From positions 1,602,796 through 1,666,795 of the forward strand of contig NC_020913.1 of assembly GCF_000300255.2 (NCBI RefSeq): a stretch of 64,000 nucleotides of DNA, written 5' to 3'. Shown here piece by piece: positions 28,986 to 38,486 of the stretch. Source of the DNA: Candidatus Methanomethylophilus alvi Mx1201 (lineage in GTDB: Archaea; Thermoplasmatota; Thermoplasmata; Methanomassiliicoccales; Methanomethylophilaceae). Each line of letters opens with the position of its first letter. Position 1 is the first letter of the stretch. The position numbers and the translations under genes were made by a program. Below the pieces are notes generated by a model. It saw only the letters and a program-made list of their open reading frames with translations. It made no database searches and had not been told where the DNA came from.

Positions 28986-30005
28986 ATGGCAGAAGGCTGG
29001 ACGTATTCCAAGGCCGGTGTGAACATCGACAAAAAATCGAGTTCGATCGAATCGCTAGTTGAGGAGCTGAAGTACAAGAGGTCCGGATTCGGACAGATGG
29101 TACATAAGTCCGGCCTCTTCGCCAGTCTGATCGATTTCGGCGACAGATATGTGACCCTGGCGACCGACGGCGTCGGAACCAAGATCCTGATAGCGGAAGA
29201 GCTCGGCATCTGGGACACCATCGGCATAGACTGCATAGCCATGAATGTCAACGACACCATCTGCGTCAACGCCGCACCCATATCCTTCGTTGACTACATC
29301 GCCATCGACAGACCCGACGAGAAAGTCACCAAGGAGGTCGGAAAGGGTCTAAACAGAGGAGCCGAACTCTCCGACATGGAGATAGTCGGGGGAGAGATCG
29401 CCGTCCTGCCCGAGATAGTCAACGGATTGGACCTCTCCGGTACCTGCATGGGAGTGGTAGGAAAAGACGAGATCATAACCGGGGAGACCTGCGAGAAGGG
29501 AGACCTGATCGTCGCCCTGAAATCCTCCGGAGTACACTCCAACGGACTCACTCTGGCAAGGAAGGTCGTCGAGGCCAACAACATAAAGATGACCGATTCG
29601 GTCTCCGGACTCACCAAGAGCATCGGGAAGGAGCTCCTCACCCCGACGGAGATCTATGTCAAGGAGGTCCTGGGCATAACGAAGGCCCACGAGGTCCACG
29701 GACTCGTAGACATCACCGGAGGAGGACTCAGAAACATCCTCAGGATGGCGAAGGGACTGAAATACGTCATCGACGACCCTGTAAAGCCGCAGCCCATATT
29801 CGAAGTACTGAGGCAGCTCGGAAACATCGGGACCGAAGAGGCCTACCAGACGTTCAACATGGGTATGGGATTCGCCATCATAGCACCCGAGGACGAGGCG
29901 GAGTCCATCGCCAAAGAGAACGCCAACGCAAAGGTCGTCGGACGCGTAGAGGAAGGTAACGGAGTCTACTTCGCACCGGAAAAGATCCTTTACGACCACT
30001 ACTGA
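28986..30005 (+). CDS. purM: Phosphoribosylformylglycinamidine cyclo-ligase (AIR synthetase)
   Basis: 339 aa from the ATG at 28986, chosen because MAEGWTYSKAGVNIDKKSSSIESL is the natural N-terminus. ATP-dependent ring closure of FGAM to AIR in purine synthesis. Family blocks: TDGVGTKILIAEELGIWDTIGIDCIAMNVND, GGEIAVLPEIV, KSSGVHSNGLTLARKV, DITGGGLRNILRM, and FNMGMGFAII. A strong terminator follows. Confidence 0.96.
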   Translation: MAEGWTYSKAGVNIDKKSSSIESLVEELKYKRSGFGQMVHKSGLFASLIDFGDRYVTLATDGVGTKILIAEELGIWDTIGIDCIAMNVNDTICVNAAPISFVDYIAIDRPDEKVTKEVGKGLNRGAELSDMEIVGGEIAVLPEIVNGLDLSGTCMGVVGKDEIITGETCEKGDLIVALKSSGVHSNGLTLARKVVEANNIKMTDSVSGLTKSIGKELLTPTEIYVKEVLGITKAHEVHGLVDITGGGLRNILRMAKGLKYVIDDPVKPQPIFEVLRQLGNIGTEEAYQTFNMGMGFAIIAPEDEAESIAKENANAKVVGRVEEGNGVYFAPEKILYDHY

Positions 30006-30015
30006 AACTCCAAGG

Positions 30016-30041
30016 CCGTACCGGTCGTTTTTCCGGTACGG
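30016..30041. terminator. Hairpin between purM and the convergent operon
   Basis: CCGTACCGG (30016-30024) pairs with CCGGTACGG (30033-30041) around a T-rich loop. It lies between convergent gene ends and can act for both. Confidence 0.65.
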
Positions 30042-30055
30042 TCCCAACCCTTCTT

Positions 30056-30265
30056 TCAATCAGGATTGAGTCTGCAATCGAGTTTTCCGCATACGGAACC
30101 GAGAGCGGTACATGTCTCGAGAGAATAGCAACCGCCTGTGACTTCGTAATCGTATTCCGATATCCCATGGATCTCCTTCGGAGTTCCGTGGGGACCGATG
30201 CCGAATATGAGGAGGACGCTCTGCCCGCCCTCTATCATCTCCACCAGCTGAGATGTGTTCAACAT
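30056..30265 (-). CDS. Small protein with C-terminal Cys cluster, unknown
   Basis: 69 aa, third gene of a tight operon (six nucleotides after the DUF531 gene). The first half is alpha/beta-like (SQLVEMIEGGQSVLLIFGIGPHG). The second half carries four cysteines (CYSLETC, VCGKLDC) before NPD at the end, suggesting metal binding or a disulfide pair. I do not recognise the family. Confidence 0.65.
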   Translation of the reverse strand: MLNTSQLVEMIEGGQSVLLIFGIGPHGTPKEIHGISEYDYEVTGGCYSLETCTALGSVCGKLDCRLNPD

Positions 30266-30271
30266 CTTCTT

Positions 30272-30619
30272 CTAATCGGGTTTACAGGTAGTCAGAACGA
30301 CCTTTCCCAACTGTGGCGGGAATCCTTTCCCGGGGAAGGGGAAGGTCTGAAAACGTCCCAGATCTGCAAGTTGGACGAAATTATCGCCATGGGCCCCGAT
30401 ACTCGTGGTACCGGCTATGAAATCCGCTATCTCCTTGGGGGTCCTCTTGTCCTCCGGGATGGGGAACCCGAAAAGTGCCAGATTCATATTGAACGCCATG
30501 GCGAGGTCCCCCGCACGGGCGATGATGCGCCTATGCGGTTCCCTGAATGTCTTGGGGTCGTAAGCGTTATAGATGCCTATCGTCACCCTTCCTCTGCGGC
30601 CTTTGTTCTCGAAAGTCAC
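30272..30619 (-). CDS. DUF531 family protein
   Basis: 115 aa from a GTG at 30619 that overlaps the stop of the upstream gene (GTGA). IGIYNAYDPKTFREPHRRIIARAGDLAMAFNMNLALFGFP is the signature of archaeal DUF531, a SPOUT-like fold of unknown function. The IGAHGDNFVQLADLGRF block resembles SPOUT knots, so RNA methylation is a possible role (inference). Confidence 0.82.
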   Translation of the reverse strand: MTFENKGRRGRVTIGIYNAYDPKTFREPHRRIIARAGDLAMAFNMNLALFGFPIPEDKRTPKEIADFIAGTTSIGAHGDNFVQLADLGRFQTFPFPGKGFPPQLGKVVLTTCKPD

Positions 30620-30852
30620 TTTTTCACCTTGGGGCGTGCGACGATGGCATAACGGTCTCCATCCATGAATATCTCGCAATTCCTGTAGAGCGGGTCCTGC
30701 TTGTAACTCTCTATGCGGGACATGACCTCACCCAATGTCAAAGAGGTATTGTGGAGGTCTATGAGGATTTTGTCCTGCAAGATTTCTTCATCCAAGCGAT
30801 CGACCTTCTTCATGTCCCCGGGGACATATCGGTTTCCGCTAACCTCTGGCAC
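30616..30852 (-). CDS. Small conserved-looking protein upstream of DUF531
   Basis: 78 aa if started at GTG 30852; an ATG 14 codons in (MKKVDRLDEEILQDK) is a good alternative. The protein reads as a compact alpha/beta unit ending VDGDRYAIVARPKVKK-like (MDGDRYAIVARPKVKK). It leads a three-gene operon with DUF531. The GTG start lies inside a TGTGCCAGA word (30845-30853 on +). Family not recognised. Confidence 0.6.
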   Translation of the reverse strand: MPEVSGNRYVPGDMKKVDRLDEEILQDKILIDLHNTSLTLGEVMSRIESYKQDPLYRNCEIFMDGDRYAIVARPKVKK

Positions 30853-30924
30853 ATATTAATGTTTGGCTGTATGCACGGAAATCGGGAATACGGCTGAGAG
30901 TACGATTATTTTGATTTAAAAGCA

Positions 30925-31000
30925 TGGTGCCGCCAGCCGGGTTCGAACCAGCGACCTCGTGATCTTCAGTCACGCGCTCTCCCAACTGAGCTACGGCGGC
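30925..31000 (-). tRNA. tRNA-Phe (GAA)
   Basis: Acceptor GCCGCCG/TGGCGGC, discriminator A, encoded CCA. Anticodon loop CTGAAGA gives GAA; T-arm GGTTCGAACC. Confidence 0.96.
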
Positions 31001-31108
31001 TTATCACTCCCTTAAACTGACTTCCTATTTTAGATTTACCTTTAATGAAGTCTCGGAGAGGCGTCCACGTGGACCTGGGAGACCTGTCTGGAACCGTTTT
31101 TCGGGAAA

Positions 31109-31133
31109 CCCGGCAGGGGAAAACACTGCCGGG
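31109..31133. terminator. Hairpin downstream of gyrA (distal)
   Basis: CCCGGCAG (31109-31116) pairs with CTGCCGGG (31126-31133) with an A-rich loop, in the 230-bp gap between gyrA and tRNA-Phe. Confidence 0.5.
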
Positions 31134-31193
31134 CGGTCGGCCGACGACATATCCTGTCGACGGCCGCCGTGACCGGGGTCATGCGGAGAAGAT

Positions 31194-31219
31194 GCCGCCG
31201 GACGGTATCGTCCGACGGC
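31194..31219 (-). terminator. Hairpin downstream of gyrA (proximal)
   Basis: GCCGCCGGACG and CGTCCGACGGC (11-bp stem with one mismatch, GTAT loop) begin 15 nt after the gyrA stop on the minus strand. Confidence 0.6.
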
Positions 31220-31233
31220 GTCCTACCCGCCCA

Positions 31234-33720
31234 TCACTGTTCGGTCTCCCCGTTTCCTTCGGCCTCTTCGCCGTAGGGCATGTCCTCTTCGGACCCCACG
31301 CCGTCGGGATTGACGGGCTCCACGGCGGCGACACGGTCATCGTCCTTCAGCTCCATCACCTTGACGCCCTGGGCGGCACGTCCGGTCTGACGGATGGAGT
31401 TGACCTGGATGCGGATGATCTTCCCGGAGTTGGATACCAGCATGAGCTCGTCGCCGTCGTTCACCTTACGGACGCTGACGACGTATCCGCTCTTCTTCGT
31501 GAGGTTGATCGTCTTCACACCCTTGGACCCGCGGTGGTGGATCGTATAGTCTCTGACGACGGAGGTCTTGCCCATTCCCTTCTCGGTGACCGTCAGGAGC
31601 AGGTCGTCGGACTTGACCACGGCCATGGAGACGACGTGGTTCTGCATACCCAGGGTCATTCCCTTGACCCCTCTGGTGTCCCTTCCCATCGGACGGACCT
31701 CTGCCTCGCTGAACCTGCAGGCCTGACCGTCGTTGGTGGCGAGGACGATCTCGTCGGTGCCGTCGGTCTTGGCCGCCTCCACCAATTCGTCGTCATCGTC
31801 CAGTTTGATGGCCTTGATACCTTTGGACCTGACATTTCCGTACTGGCTCAGCTGGGTCTTCTTCAGAACACCGTTCTTGGTGCAGAATACGAGATACTTG
31901 TCGTCCGGGAAGTCGGGGGTCGGTATGACCGTGGTTATGGTCTCCCCTTCCTGCAGGTCGTTCAGGAGGTTGACTATGGGCTTACCCTTGGCCTGCCTGC
32001 TCCCCTCCGGGATGTTGTATCCCTTGAGCCAGAGGATCCTTCCGGTATTGGTGACGAACATCAGGTAATCGTGGGAGGAGGCCACGAACATGTTCTTGAC
32101 ATAGTCCTGGTCCTTGGTCTCCATTCCCTTCATACCTACGCCGCCGCGGGACTGCTGCCTGTAGGTCCTGAGCGGCATCCTCTTGACATAATTGTCCGCA
32201 GAAAGGGTGTAGACGGTGTCCTCCCTCGGGATGAGGTCTTCGGCATCGACGTCGATGGCCTGCCTGTTTATGACGGTCCTGCGCTCGTCCCCGTATGCAT
32301 CCTTCATCTGGCTGAGTTCGCCTTTGATGATGGCGTCTACCCTCTCGGGCTTGGCCAGGATGTCCTTCAGGTCGTCCATGGTGACGATGAGGTTATCGTA
32401 CTCCTGTCTGATGGTGTCGATCTCGAGGCCGGTAAGTTTCTGCAGCCTCATATCGAGAATGGCCTGGGCCTGTATCTGGTCGATCCCCAACAGGTTCTGG
32501 AGGCCTTCGTTGGCCTCCTGACCGGATTTGGATGCACGGATGAGGGCGATCGTCTGGTCCAACATGTTCAGGGCCTTTATCAGACCGTCCAGGACGTGGA
32601 ACCTCTTCTCGGCCTCCCCCAGCTCGAACCTCACCCTGCGGGTGACGACCATGCGCCTGTGCATGATGTAGTGCATGATGATGTCCTTGAGACCCAGGAG
32701 GGTGGGCTTGTTGTTCACCAGGGCGAGGTTGATGATACCGTAGGTTATCTCCATCTGGGTCTTCTTCATCAGGTTCTCCAGGACGACGTCGGGGATCGCA
32801 TCCTTGTGCAGCTCGATGACGACCCTCATACCGCGCCTGTCGGACTCGTCCCTGAGATCGGTTATGCCCGTTATGGCCTTGTTCTTGACCAGATCGGCGA
32901 TGCTCTTGACGAGTTCCGCCTTGTTGACCTGGTAGGGAAGCTCGTCGATTATGATGGAATCCTTGGTCTTCCCTTCCTCGACGTGGGTCTTGGACCTTAC
33001 CTTTATCCTTCCTCTTCCGGTGGTGTATGCCTCCACTATGCCGGATATGCCGTTCACTATGCCTCCGGTAGGGAAATCGGGCCCACGGACGAACTGCATG
33101 AGCTGTTCGACGGTGGCGTCCGGATTGTCTATGGTGAACACTATGGCGTCGCACACCTCCCCGAGGTTGTGGGGAGGCATCTTGGTGGCCATACCGACAG
33201 CGATACCGTCGGAACCGTTCACGAGGAGGTTGGGGAACTTCGAAGGGAGTACAGTGGGCTCCTTCAGGGAGCCGTCGAAGTTGTCCATGAAGTCGACGGT
33301 ATCCTTGTCCAGATCCAAGAGGAGGTCGGACGCCATCTTCGACAGACGGGCCTCGGTGTAACGCATGGCGGCCGGGGGGTCCCCGTCCACGGAACCGAAG
33401 TTACCCTGTCCGTCCACGAGCGGATACCTCAGGGAGAAGGGCTGCCCCATACGGACCATGGCCTCGTATGCAGCGAAATCTCCGTGGGGATGGTACTTTC
33501 CGAGGACCTCTCCGACGACGGTCGCGGACTTCTTGTGCGGCCTGTTGAAGGTGAGGCCCAGCTCGTGCATGGCGAACATGATCTTCCTGTGGACGGGCTT
33601 CAATCCGTCACGTACGTCGGGAAGCGCCCTGCTGACTATGACCGACATGGAGTAGTCGATGTAGGAGCGCGCCATCTCCTTCTCGACTGTCTGTTTGATT
33701 ATCCTTTCTTCTCCTTCCAT
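31234..33720 (-). CDS. gyrA: DNA gyrase subunit A
   Basis: 828 aa from the ATG at 33720; the open frame adds four codons upstream that overlap gyrB. The catalytic tyrosine is Y121 in AAMRYTEAR. The breakage-reunion domain opens with [28 protein letters not shown], and the C-terminal half carries six-bladed beta-pinwheel repeats, including a [11 protein letters not shown] stretch like the GyrA box that wraps DNA. Gyrase introduces negative supercoils. Euryarchaeal gyrases are of bacterial origin, an old transfer. It is co-transcribed with gyrB. Confidence 0.96.
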   Translation of the reverse strand: MEGEERIIKQTVEKEMARSYIDYSMSVIVSRALPDVRDGLKPVHRKIMFAMHELGLTFNRPHKKSATVVGEVLGKYHPHGDFAAYEAMVRMGQPFSLRYPLVDGQGNFGSVDGDPPAAMRYTEARLSKMASDLLLDLDKDTVDFMDNFDGSLKEPTVLPSKFPNLLVNGSDGIAVGMATKMPPHNLGEVCDAIVFTIDNPDATVEQLMQFVRGPDFPTGGIVNGISGIVEAYTTGRGRIKVRSKTHVEEGKTKDSIIIDELPYQVNKAELVKSIADLVKNKAITGITDLRDESDRRGMRVVIELHKDAIPDVVLENLMKKTQMEITYGIINLALVNNKPTLLGLKDIIMHYIMHRRMVVTRRVRFELGEAEKRFHVLDGLIKALNMLDQTIALIRASKSGQEANEGLQNLLGIDQIQAQAILDMRLQKLTGLEIDTIRQEYDNLIVTMDDLKDILAKPERVDAIIKGELSQMKDAYGDERRTVINRQAIDVDAEDLIPREDTVYTLSADNYVKRMPLRTYRQQSRGGVGMKGMETKDQDYVKNMFVASSHDYLMFVTNTGRILWLKGYNIPEGSRQAKGKPIVNLLNDLQEGETITTVIPTPDFPDDKYLVFCTKNGVLKKTQLSQYGNVRSKGIKAIKLDDDDELVEAAKTDGTDEIVLATNDGQACRFSEAEVRPMGRDTRGVKGMTLGMQNHVVSMAVVKSDDLLLTVTEKGMGKTSVVRDYTIHHRGSKGVKTINLTKKSGYVVSVRKVNDGDELMLVSNSGKIIRIQVNSIRQTGRAAQGVKVMELKDDDRVAAVEPVNPDGVGSEEDMPYGEEAEGNGETEQ

Positions 33721-33724
33721 GCTA

Positions 33725-35671
33725 TCACACATCCAGGTTGGTCACTTCGTTCGCATGCTCTATGATGAACTCCCTTCTGGGCTCCACATCGTCGCCCATG
33801 AGGGTGGAGAACAGCTGGTCCGCCAGCATGGCGTCGGCAATCTCGATGCGTTTCATGTACCTCTGGTCGGGGTCCATGGTGGTCTCCCACAGCTGCTGGG
33901 GGTTCATCTCTCCCAATCCCTTGTACCTGCTGATGTTGAGTTTTGCGTCGGGACCGCCCATCTCGGCGACCGCCTTCGCAAGCTCGGCGTCGTTGTAACA
34001 GTACCTCTGGGTCTTCCCCTTCATGACCCTGTACAGAGGAGGCATAGCGAGGTAGACGTAGCCCTGTTCGACCAGCGGCCTCATCTGCCTGTAGAAGAGC
34101 GTCAGAAGGAGGGTGGCGATATGCGCCCCGTCCACATCGGCATCGGTCATGATCACGACCTTGTGGTACCTGATCTTGGATATGTCGAAATCCCTGCCGA
34201 TACCCCCGCCGATGGCGATGGTGAGGTTCCTGATCTCGTCGTGGTCGAGGAGCTTGTCCTGACGGGTCTTCTCCACGTTGAGGATCTTTCCCCTTATCGG
34301 GAGGATGGCCTGGAACGCACGGTCCCTTCCCATCTTGGCGGAACCGCCTGCGGACTCTCCCTCGACGATGAAGATCTCGCACTTGGACGGGTCCTTCTCG
34401 GAACAATCCGCGAGTTTTCCGGGCAGCGACGTGCTCTCGAGGAGGGACTTCCTCCTGGTGGCGTCCCTGGCCTTCTTGGCGGCCATGCGCCCCTCGTACG
34501 CCGACTGGGCCTTCTTCAGGATGGTCTGGGCCACCTGGGGGTGCTCGTCGAGGTATTCCTTGAACTTCTCCCCCATTATGGATGTGACGGCCGTCTGGGC
34601 TATGCTGCTGCCGAGCTTCTCCTTCGTCTGGGACTCGAACTGCGGGTCGGCCATCTTGATGCTGATTATGGCCGTGAGACCCTCACGGGCATCGCTTCCT
34701 TCGAGGGTTATGTCCTTCAGCAGGTTGTTCTCCTTCCCGTAGTCGTTGAGGGACTTTGTAAGGGAGGTCCTGAACCCGGTCATGTGGGTACCTCCGTCGG
34801 GGGTGGAGACCGTGTTCACGAAGGAATCGACGGATTCGTTGTACCCGTCGGTGTACTGCATGGCTATGTCCACTATGACGACCCTGTCCCTTCCTTCGGC
34901 GTCCTTCTCGTGGTATTCGCCGTTGATGCAGATGGGGCTGTCGTGGATGGGGGTCTTGGTCCTGTTGAGGAACTTGACGAACTCACTCACCCCGCCGTCG
35001 TAATGGTACGTGTCCCTCTTCTCGGACCTCTTGTCCTCGAAGTTGATCGTCACCTTGGTGTTCAGGAACGCCTGGTTCCTGAATCTGTTCTGCAGGGTAT
35101 CGAAATCGAAATCGACGGTCTCGAACATCGTCGGGTCGGGAAGGAAGGTGATGGTGGTCCCCGTCTCGTCGGTCTCGCCGATGACCTCGACGGGTCCGTC
35201 GGGGATCCCGGTCTTATAGGATTGCCTGTGGACCTTGCCGTCCCTCTTGACGATGGCGACCATCCATGTGGAGAGTGCGTTGACAACGGATACACCGACA
35301 CCGTGCAGACCGCCGGACACCTTGTACGCGTTCTGATCGAACTTACCTCCGGCGTGGAGGTCGGTAAGACAGACCTCGAGTCCGGACTTGCCCTCTTCGG
35401 GCACTATCCCCGTAGGGATGCCTCTTCCGTCGTCCGCCACGGACACGGACCCGTCGGGATTCACCGTGACGTCGATCTTGGTGGCGAAACCCGCCATGAC
35501 CTCGTCTATCGAGTTGTCCACCACTTCGTATACGAGATGGTGGAGTCCTCTCGTATCGGTGCTTCCGATATACATACCGGGCCTGACCCTTACGGCTTCC
35601 AGACCCTTGAGGGCCTTGATGGAGTTCTCATCATAGACCTCTCCATTCCTCATGTCGTCTTCTTTTCCCAT
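33725..35671 (-). CDS. gyrB: DNA gyrase subunit B
   Basis: 648 aa. GHKL ATPase motifs: [21 protein letters not shown] and [15 protein letters not shown]. The TOPRIM domain has [25 protein letters not shown] (the usual EGDSAGG here is EGESAGG) and [11 protein letters not shown]. It supplies ATP energy to the gyrase tetramer. It leads the gyrB-gyrA operon, divergent from thiC across a 130-160 bp AT-rich region with an inverted repeat. Confidence 0.97.
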   Translation of the reverse strand: MGKEDDMRNGEVYDENSIKALKGLEAVRVRPGMYIGSTDTRGLHHLVYEVVDNSIDEVMAGFATKIDVTVNPDGSVSVADDGRGIPTGIVPEEGKSGLEVCLTDLHAGGKFDQNAYKVSGGLHGVGVSVVNALSTWMVAIVKRDGKVHRQSYKTGIPDGPVEVIGETDETGTTITFLPDPTMFETVDFDFDTLQNRFRNQAFLNTKVTINFEDKRSEKRDTYHYDGGVSEFVKFLNRTKTPIHDSPICINGEYHEKDAEGRDRVVIVDIAMQYTDGYNESVDSFVNTVSTPDGGTHMTGFRTSLTKSLNDYGKENNLLKDITLEGSDAREGLTAIISIKMADPQFESQTKEKLGSSIAQTAVTSIMGEKFKEYLDEHPQVAQTILKKAQSAYEGRMAAKKARDATRRKSLLESTSLPGKLADCSEKDPSKCEIFIVEGESAGGSAKMGRDRAFQAILPIRGKILNVEKTRQDKLLDHDEIRNLTIAIGGGIGRDFDISKIRYHKVVIMTDADVDGAHIATLLLTLFYRQMRPLVEQGYVYLAMPPLYRVMKGKTQRYCYNDAELAKAVAEMGGPDAKLNISRYKGLGEMNPQQLWETTMDPDQRYMKRIEIADAMLADQLFSTLMGDDVEPRREFIIEHANEVTNLDV

Positions 35672-35741
35672 TTCTTCCGACTCTCGCTCTTCTGAAACTG
35701 GGTTGGGTTAAGCCGTTGTTATATTAATATTTAATAATAAA

Positions 35742-35759
35742 CGCGCACGCACGTGCGCG
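35742..35759. promoter_or_regulatory. GC-rich inverted repeat between gyrB and thiC
   Basis: CGCGCACG, spacer CA, CGTGCGCG: 8-bp perfect arms next to a pure-AT promoter block (35716-35741). It is placed to act as an operator or hairpin for gyrB, thiC or both. Confidence 0.45.
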
Positions 35760-35799
35760 CGAATAAGGAGGATGTCTTCTGCCGGTCCGACCGACAACC

Positions 35800-35832
35800 A
35801 TGATATACGAAACGGCGATTCGGTCGCGATAG
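35800..35832 (+). other. Possible leader uORF before thiC ending in TAG
   Basis: ATG ATA TAC GAA ... CGA TAG encodes MIYETAIRSR, in the same frame as thiC, and stops three nucleotides before the thiC ATG. A strong but badly spaced Shine-Dalgarno-like AAGGAGG lies upstream (35765-35771). It may be a leader peptide or chance. See findings. Confidence 0.3.
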
Positions 35833-35835
35833 CAC

Positions 35836-37161
35836 ATGTGCACGATCATGGAAGAGGCCGCGAGAGGCGTCACGAACCACAGGATCAAGAAGATCGCAGA
35901 GCGCGAAGGGGTGACCGAGAGGTTCATCTTGGACGGAATAGCATCCGGACGCATAGTGGCCCCCTGCAACCCCGCCCATGACCCGATACCGGCCGCGATA
36001 GGGGAAGGACTCTCCGTCAAGATCAACGCCAACATCGGGACCTCGAGGGACATGCCCGACATAGAGCCGGAGATCCGCAAGATGGATATCGCCGTGAAAT
36101 ACGGCGCCGACGCCGTGATGGACCTCAGCACCGGAGGGGACATAGACTCGATAAGGAAGAGACTCCTGTCGCGCTGCCCCGTCATGATGGGGTCCGTGCC
36201 CATATACGAGACCGGACTGACGGCCGCTAGGAAGAACGCGGTCGTCGAGATGACCGAGGACGACATATTCTCCGGGATAGAGAAACATGCGAAGGACGGC
36301 ATGGATTTCATGACGGTCCACTGCGGCATCACCAAGGAGACCGTCCAATGGATCAAGAAGGCGGACAGGCTCATGGACGTGGTGTCGAGGGGAGGGTCGT
36401 TCCTAACCGCATGGATACTCCACAACGACCGCGAGAACCCCCTCTACAAGGATTTCGACGTCCTCCTTGACCTGGCCAGGAAGTACGAGTTCACACTGTC
36501 CCTCGGGGACGGGTTCAGGCCCGGCTGCATCAACGATGCATCGGACCAGGCACAGATCTCCGAGATGATGGTCCTGGGACATCTGGTCAAGAGGGCCCGC
36601 AAGGCCGGCGTACAGGCCATGGTCGAAGGACCCGGCCATATGGCCATGGACCAGATCGCGGCCAACATGAGGATGGAGAAGCAGCTGTGCTACGGCGCCC
36701 CGTTCTATGTCCTCGGCCCCTTGGTCACCGACATAGCCCCCGGATACGACCACATCACATCCGCCATCGGAGGGGCGATAGCCGCACAGAACGGTGCGGA
36801 TTTCCTGTGTTACGTCACTCCGGCCGAACATCTGTCCCTGCCCGACGAGGACGATGTGAAGGAGGGCGTCATAGCTTCCAAGATCGCTGCCCACGCGGCC
36901 GACCTGAGCAGGGGCATCGGCAAGGACAAGGACGACAGGATGGCGAAGGCCAGGAAGGTTCTGGACTGGGATACCATGTACGACGTCTGCCTGGACCCCG
37001 ACAAGGCCAAGGCCTACAGGGCCAGAGGATGCACCGAGAAACAGGACGGGTGTTCCATGTGCGGAGACGTGTGCGCCATCAAGATCGTCAACCAGTACCT
37101 GATAAAGGAGGACGACGTCCTCAAACCGAACCCGCTGCAGAAGAAATTCGACTGCGACTGA
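35836..37161 (+). CDS. thiC: Phosphomethylpyrimidine synthase ThiC
   Basis: 441 aa. ThiC converts AIR, the product of PurM, to HMP-P for thiamine synthesis by radical SAM chemistry. The C-terminal cluster CSMCGDVC (CxxCxxxxC) is present, with core blocks NANIGTSRDMPDIEPEIRKM, DLSTGGDIDSIR, MTVHCGI, and VEGPGHMAMDQI. The start at 35836 (MCTIMEEAARG) fits the family; ATG 35848 is an alternative. Neither has a Shine-Dalgarno. I see no TPP riboswitch core upstream. Confidence 0.95.
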   Translation: MCTIMEEAARGVTNHRIKKIAEREGVTERFILDGIASGRIVAPCNPAHDPIPAAIGEGLSVKINANIGTSRDMPDIEPEIRKMDIAVKYGADAVMDLSTGGDIDSIRKRLLSRCPVMMGSVPIYETGLTAARKNAVVEMTEDDIFSGIEKHAKDGMDFMTVHCGITKETVQWIKKADRLMDVVSRGGSFLTAWILHNDRENPLYKDFDVLLDLARKYEFTLSLGDGFRPGCINDASDQAQISEMMVLGHLVKRARKAGVQAMVEGPGHMAMDQIAANMRMEKQLCYGAPFYVLGPLVTDIAPGYDHITSAIGGAIAAQNGADFLCYVTPAEHLSLPDEDDVKEGVIASKIAAHAADLSRGIGKDKDDRMAKARKVLDWDTMYDVCLDPDKAKAYRARGCTEKQDGCSMCGDVCAIKIVNQYLIKEDDVLKPNPLQKKFDCD

Positions 37162-37176
37162 GGGATCTGGCACATC

Positions 37177-37196
37177 GCAGGGGGTTCGCCCCCTGC
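37177..37196 (+). terminator. UUCG-loop hairpin after thiC
   Basis: GCAGGGGG, loop TTCG, CCCCCTGC: an 8-bp perfect stem 15 nt after the stop. A TCTGGCACA word (37166-37174) lies between stop and stem. Confidence 0.65.
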
Positions 37197-37277
37197 ACCA
37201 GTACGAGGTCCCTTACTTTTCTCCGAAATGGGGCCACTCACATACGGAAGGGTCCCGACCGATGATTATGTTAGAAC

Positions 37278-37352
37278 TGGAGCCACTGGAGGGAATCGAA
37301 CCCCCGACCAACGGTTTACGAAACCGTCGCTCCACCGCTGAGCCACAGTGGC
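37278..37352 (-). tRNA. tRNA-Thr (CGT)
   Basis: Acceptor GCCACTG/CAGTGGC, discriminator T, encoded CCA. Anticodon stem ACGGT/ACCGT with loop TTCGTAA gives CGT. T-arm GGTTCGATTCC. Confidence 0.95.
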
Positions 37353-37375
37353 ACCGACGCAGAAGATTGATTCGC

Positions 37376-37386
37376 ACTATAAAACG
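37376..37386 (-). promoter_or_regulatory. TATA box of tRNA-Thr
   Basis: CGTTTTATAGT on the minus strand, 24-34 nt before the tRNA 5' end. Confidence 0.6.
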
Positions 37387-37487
37387 CCTTTTATCGTTTC
37401 GCACCGGAATCCGTCCCCGCATGTCTGACGGATCGCCATGAAGAATGCGGCCGGAACGAAATGACATCCGTTGCTGGCACATCATAA

Positions 37488-37571
37488 TTACAAAACATAA
37501 CCCAACAGTATCGCCGCGACGATTATGGCGCCTGCGATACAACATGCCAAGATGGGTGTGCTGCGCCTCAT
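37488..37571 (-). CDS. 27-aa single-span membrane microprotein
   Basis: ATG at 37571 to TAA at 37488. It reads MRRSTPILACC, then a ~17-residue hydrophobic helix (IAGAIIVAAILLGYVL): basic N-terminus, one membrane span, two adjacent Cys at the start of the span. A TATA-like CGATAAATATC lies 21-31 nt upstream, and GAGGGG sits just two nucleotides before the ATG, an atypically short spacing. No known family was recognised. A TATA box and a clean hydrophobic span support it; expression needs proof. Confidence 0.5.
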   Translation of the reverse strand: MRRSTPILACCIAGAIIVAAILLGYVL

Positions 37572-37649
37572 GTCCCCTCGATACCCTTACGGATATTTAT
37601 CGTTGCGACCTGTGATGTAACGGCCACCGACGACACGGGGACGTGAAGT

Positions 37650-37664
37650 AAGTAATAAAAATAC
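37650..37664 (+). promoter_or_regulatory. Promoter of the OGG-type glycosylase gene
   Basis: AT-rich AAGTAATAAAAATAC about 20-35 nt before the ATG at 37684, with Shine-Dalgarno GAGGTGGAG at good spacing. Confidence 0.5.
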
Positions 37665-37683
37665 ATTGTGAGGTGGAGATATC

Positions 37684-38481
37684 ATGCACGTGGAAATGGA
37701 CGTCGCCCTCGATCCGACCCTGGGATGCGGGCAGGCACACCGCTGGAAAAAACAGGAAGACGGGTCGTGGCAAGGCGTCATCGGCAACGATGTGGTCACC
37801 CTGACACAGACATCCAACGGATTCGACTGCGAAGGTGCATCCGACATGTGCCAGATCCTCAGATATTTCCGTTCGGAGGACAATTTGGGGGAGATAGTCG
37901 AAGAGATCTCCAGGCGCGACAGCTATGTTGCCGGCCTGTCTTCCCACTGTCCCGGTATGCGTATACTTCGTCAGCCCGAATGGGAATGCCTTGCGACATA
38001 CGTCCTTGCGACGAACGTCAACGTAAAGCGCATAGCCAAGATGGTAGAGTCCGTATGCGACCATTTCGGCACCGACCTCGGACCCCGCAGAGCGTTCCCG
38101 ACACCCAAACAGATCCTCGACAGGGAGGAGTGCATCGGCGAATGCAGACTGGGGTTCAGGGAGCACCGTTTCATAGAGCTGGCACAGCGCACGGAGAACG
38201 GAGAGATCGATATCGAAGGCATGAAGGACCTGCCGTACGACGGTCTTGTAAAGGAATTGATGACGATAAACGGTGTGGGACCGAAGGTCGCAGACTGTGT
38301 GGCCCTTTTCGGATACGGCCACATGGAGGCCTTCCCCGTGGATGTGCGCATTCAGAACGTCATGAAGGCCAAATACGGGGTCGAGGGCAACTATAAGACC
38401 GTCTCGGCATACGGCAGGAACCTGTTCGGGGAATATGCTGGATATGCCCAGGAGTTCCTGTATCATTCGGAATTCATCTGA
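37684..38481 (+). CDS. ogg: 8-oxoguanine DNA glycosylase/AP lyase (OGG1-like)
   Basis: 265 aa. An N-terminal OGG domain (LDPTLGCGQAHRWKK) precedes the helix-hairpin-helix GPD domain (LMTINGVGPKVADCVALFGYGHMEAFPVDVRI), with the catalytic Lys in GPKVADC and Asp in PVDVRI. It removes oxidised guanine and nicks the strand. The gene is short but complete and close to archaeal OGG1-type enzymes. It holds one TGTGCCAGA word at 37847 in a reading frame unlike most others. Confidence 0.9.
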   Translation: MHVEMDVALDPTLGCGQAHRWKKQEDGSWQGVIGNDVVTLTQTSNGFDCEGASDMCQILRYFRSEDNLGEIVEEISRRDSYVAGLSSHCPGMRILRQPEWECLATYVLATNVNVKRIAKMVESVCDHFGTDLGPRRAFPTPKQILDREECIGECRLGFREHRFIELAQRTENGEIDIEGMKDLPYDGLVKELMTINGVGPKVADCVALFGYGHMEAFPVDVRIQNVMKAKYGVEGNYKTVSAYGRNLFGEYAGYAQEFLYHSEFI

Positions 38482-38486
38482 TACCG

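Noticed and set aside
31738-33154. Plus-strand and other-frame ORFs within gyrA and gyrB
   Set aside because: Frame shadows of clear gyrase genes; no start signals or homology.
35742-35759. Replication origin near gyrB with GC palindrome
   Set aside because: No Cdc6/Orc gene or ORB-like repeats nearby; a promoter or operator role explains it better.
35716-35835. TPP riboswitch upstream of thiC
   Set aside because: The conserved CTGAGA and the downstream riboswitch core are absent.
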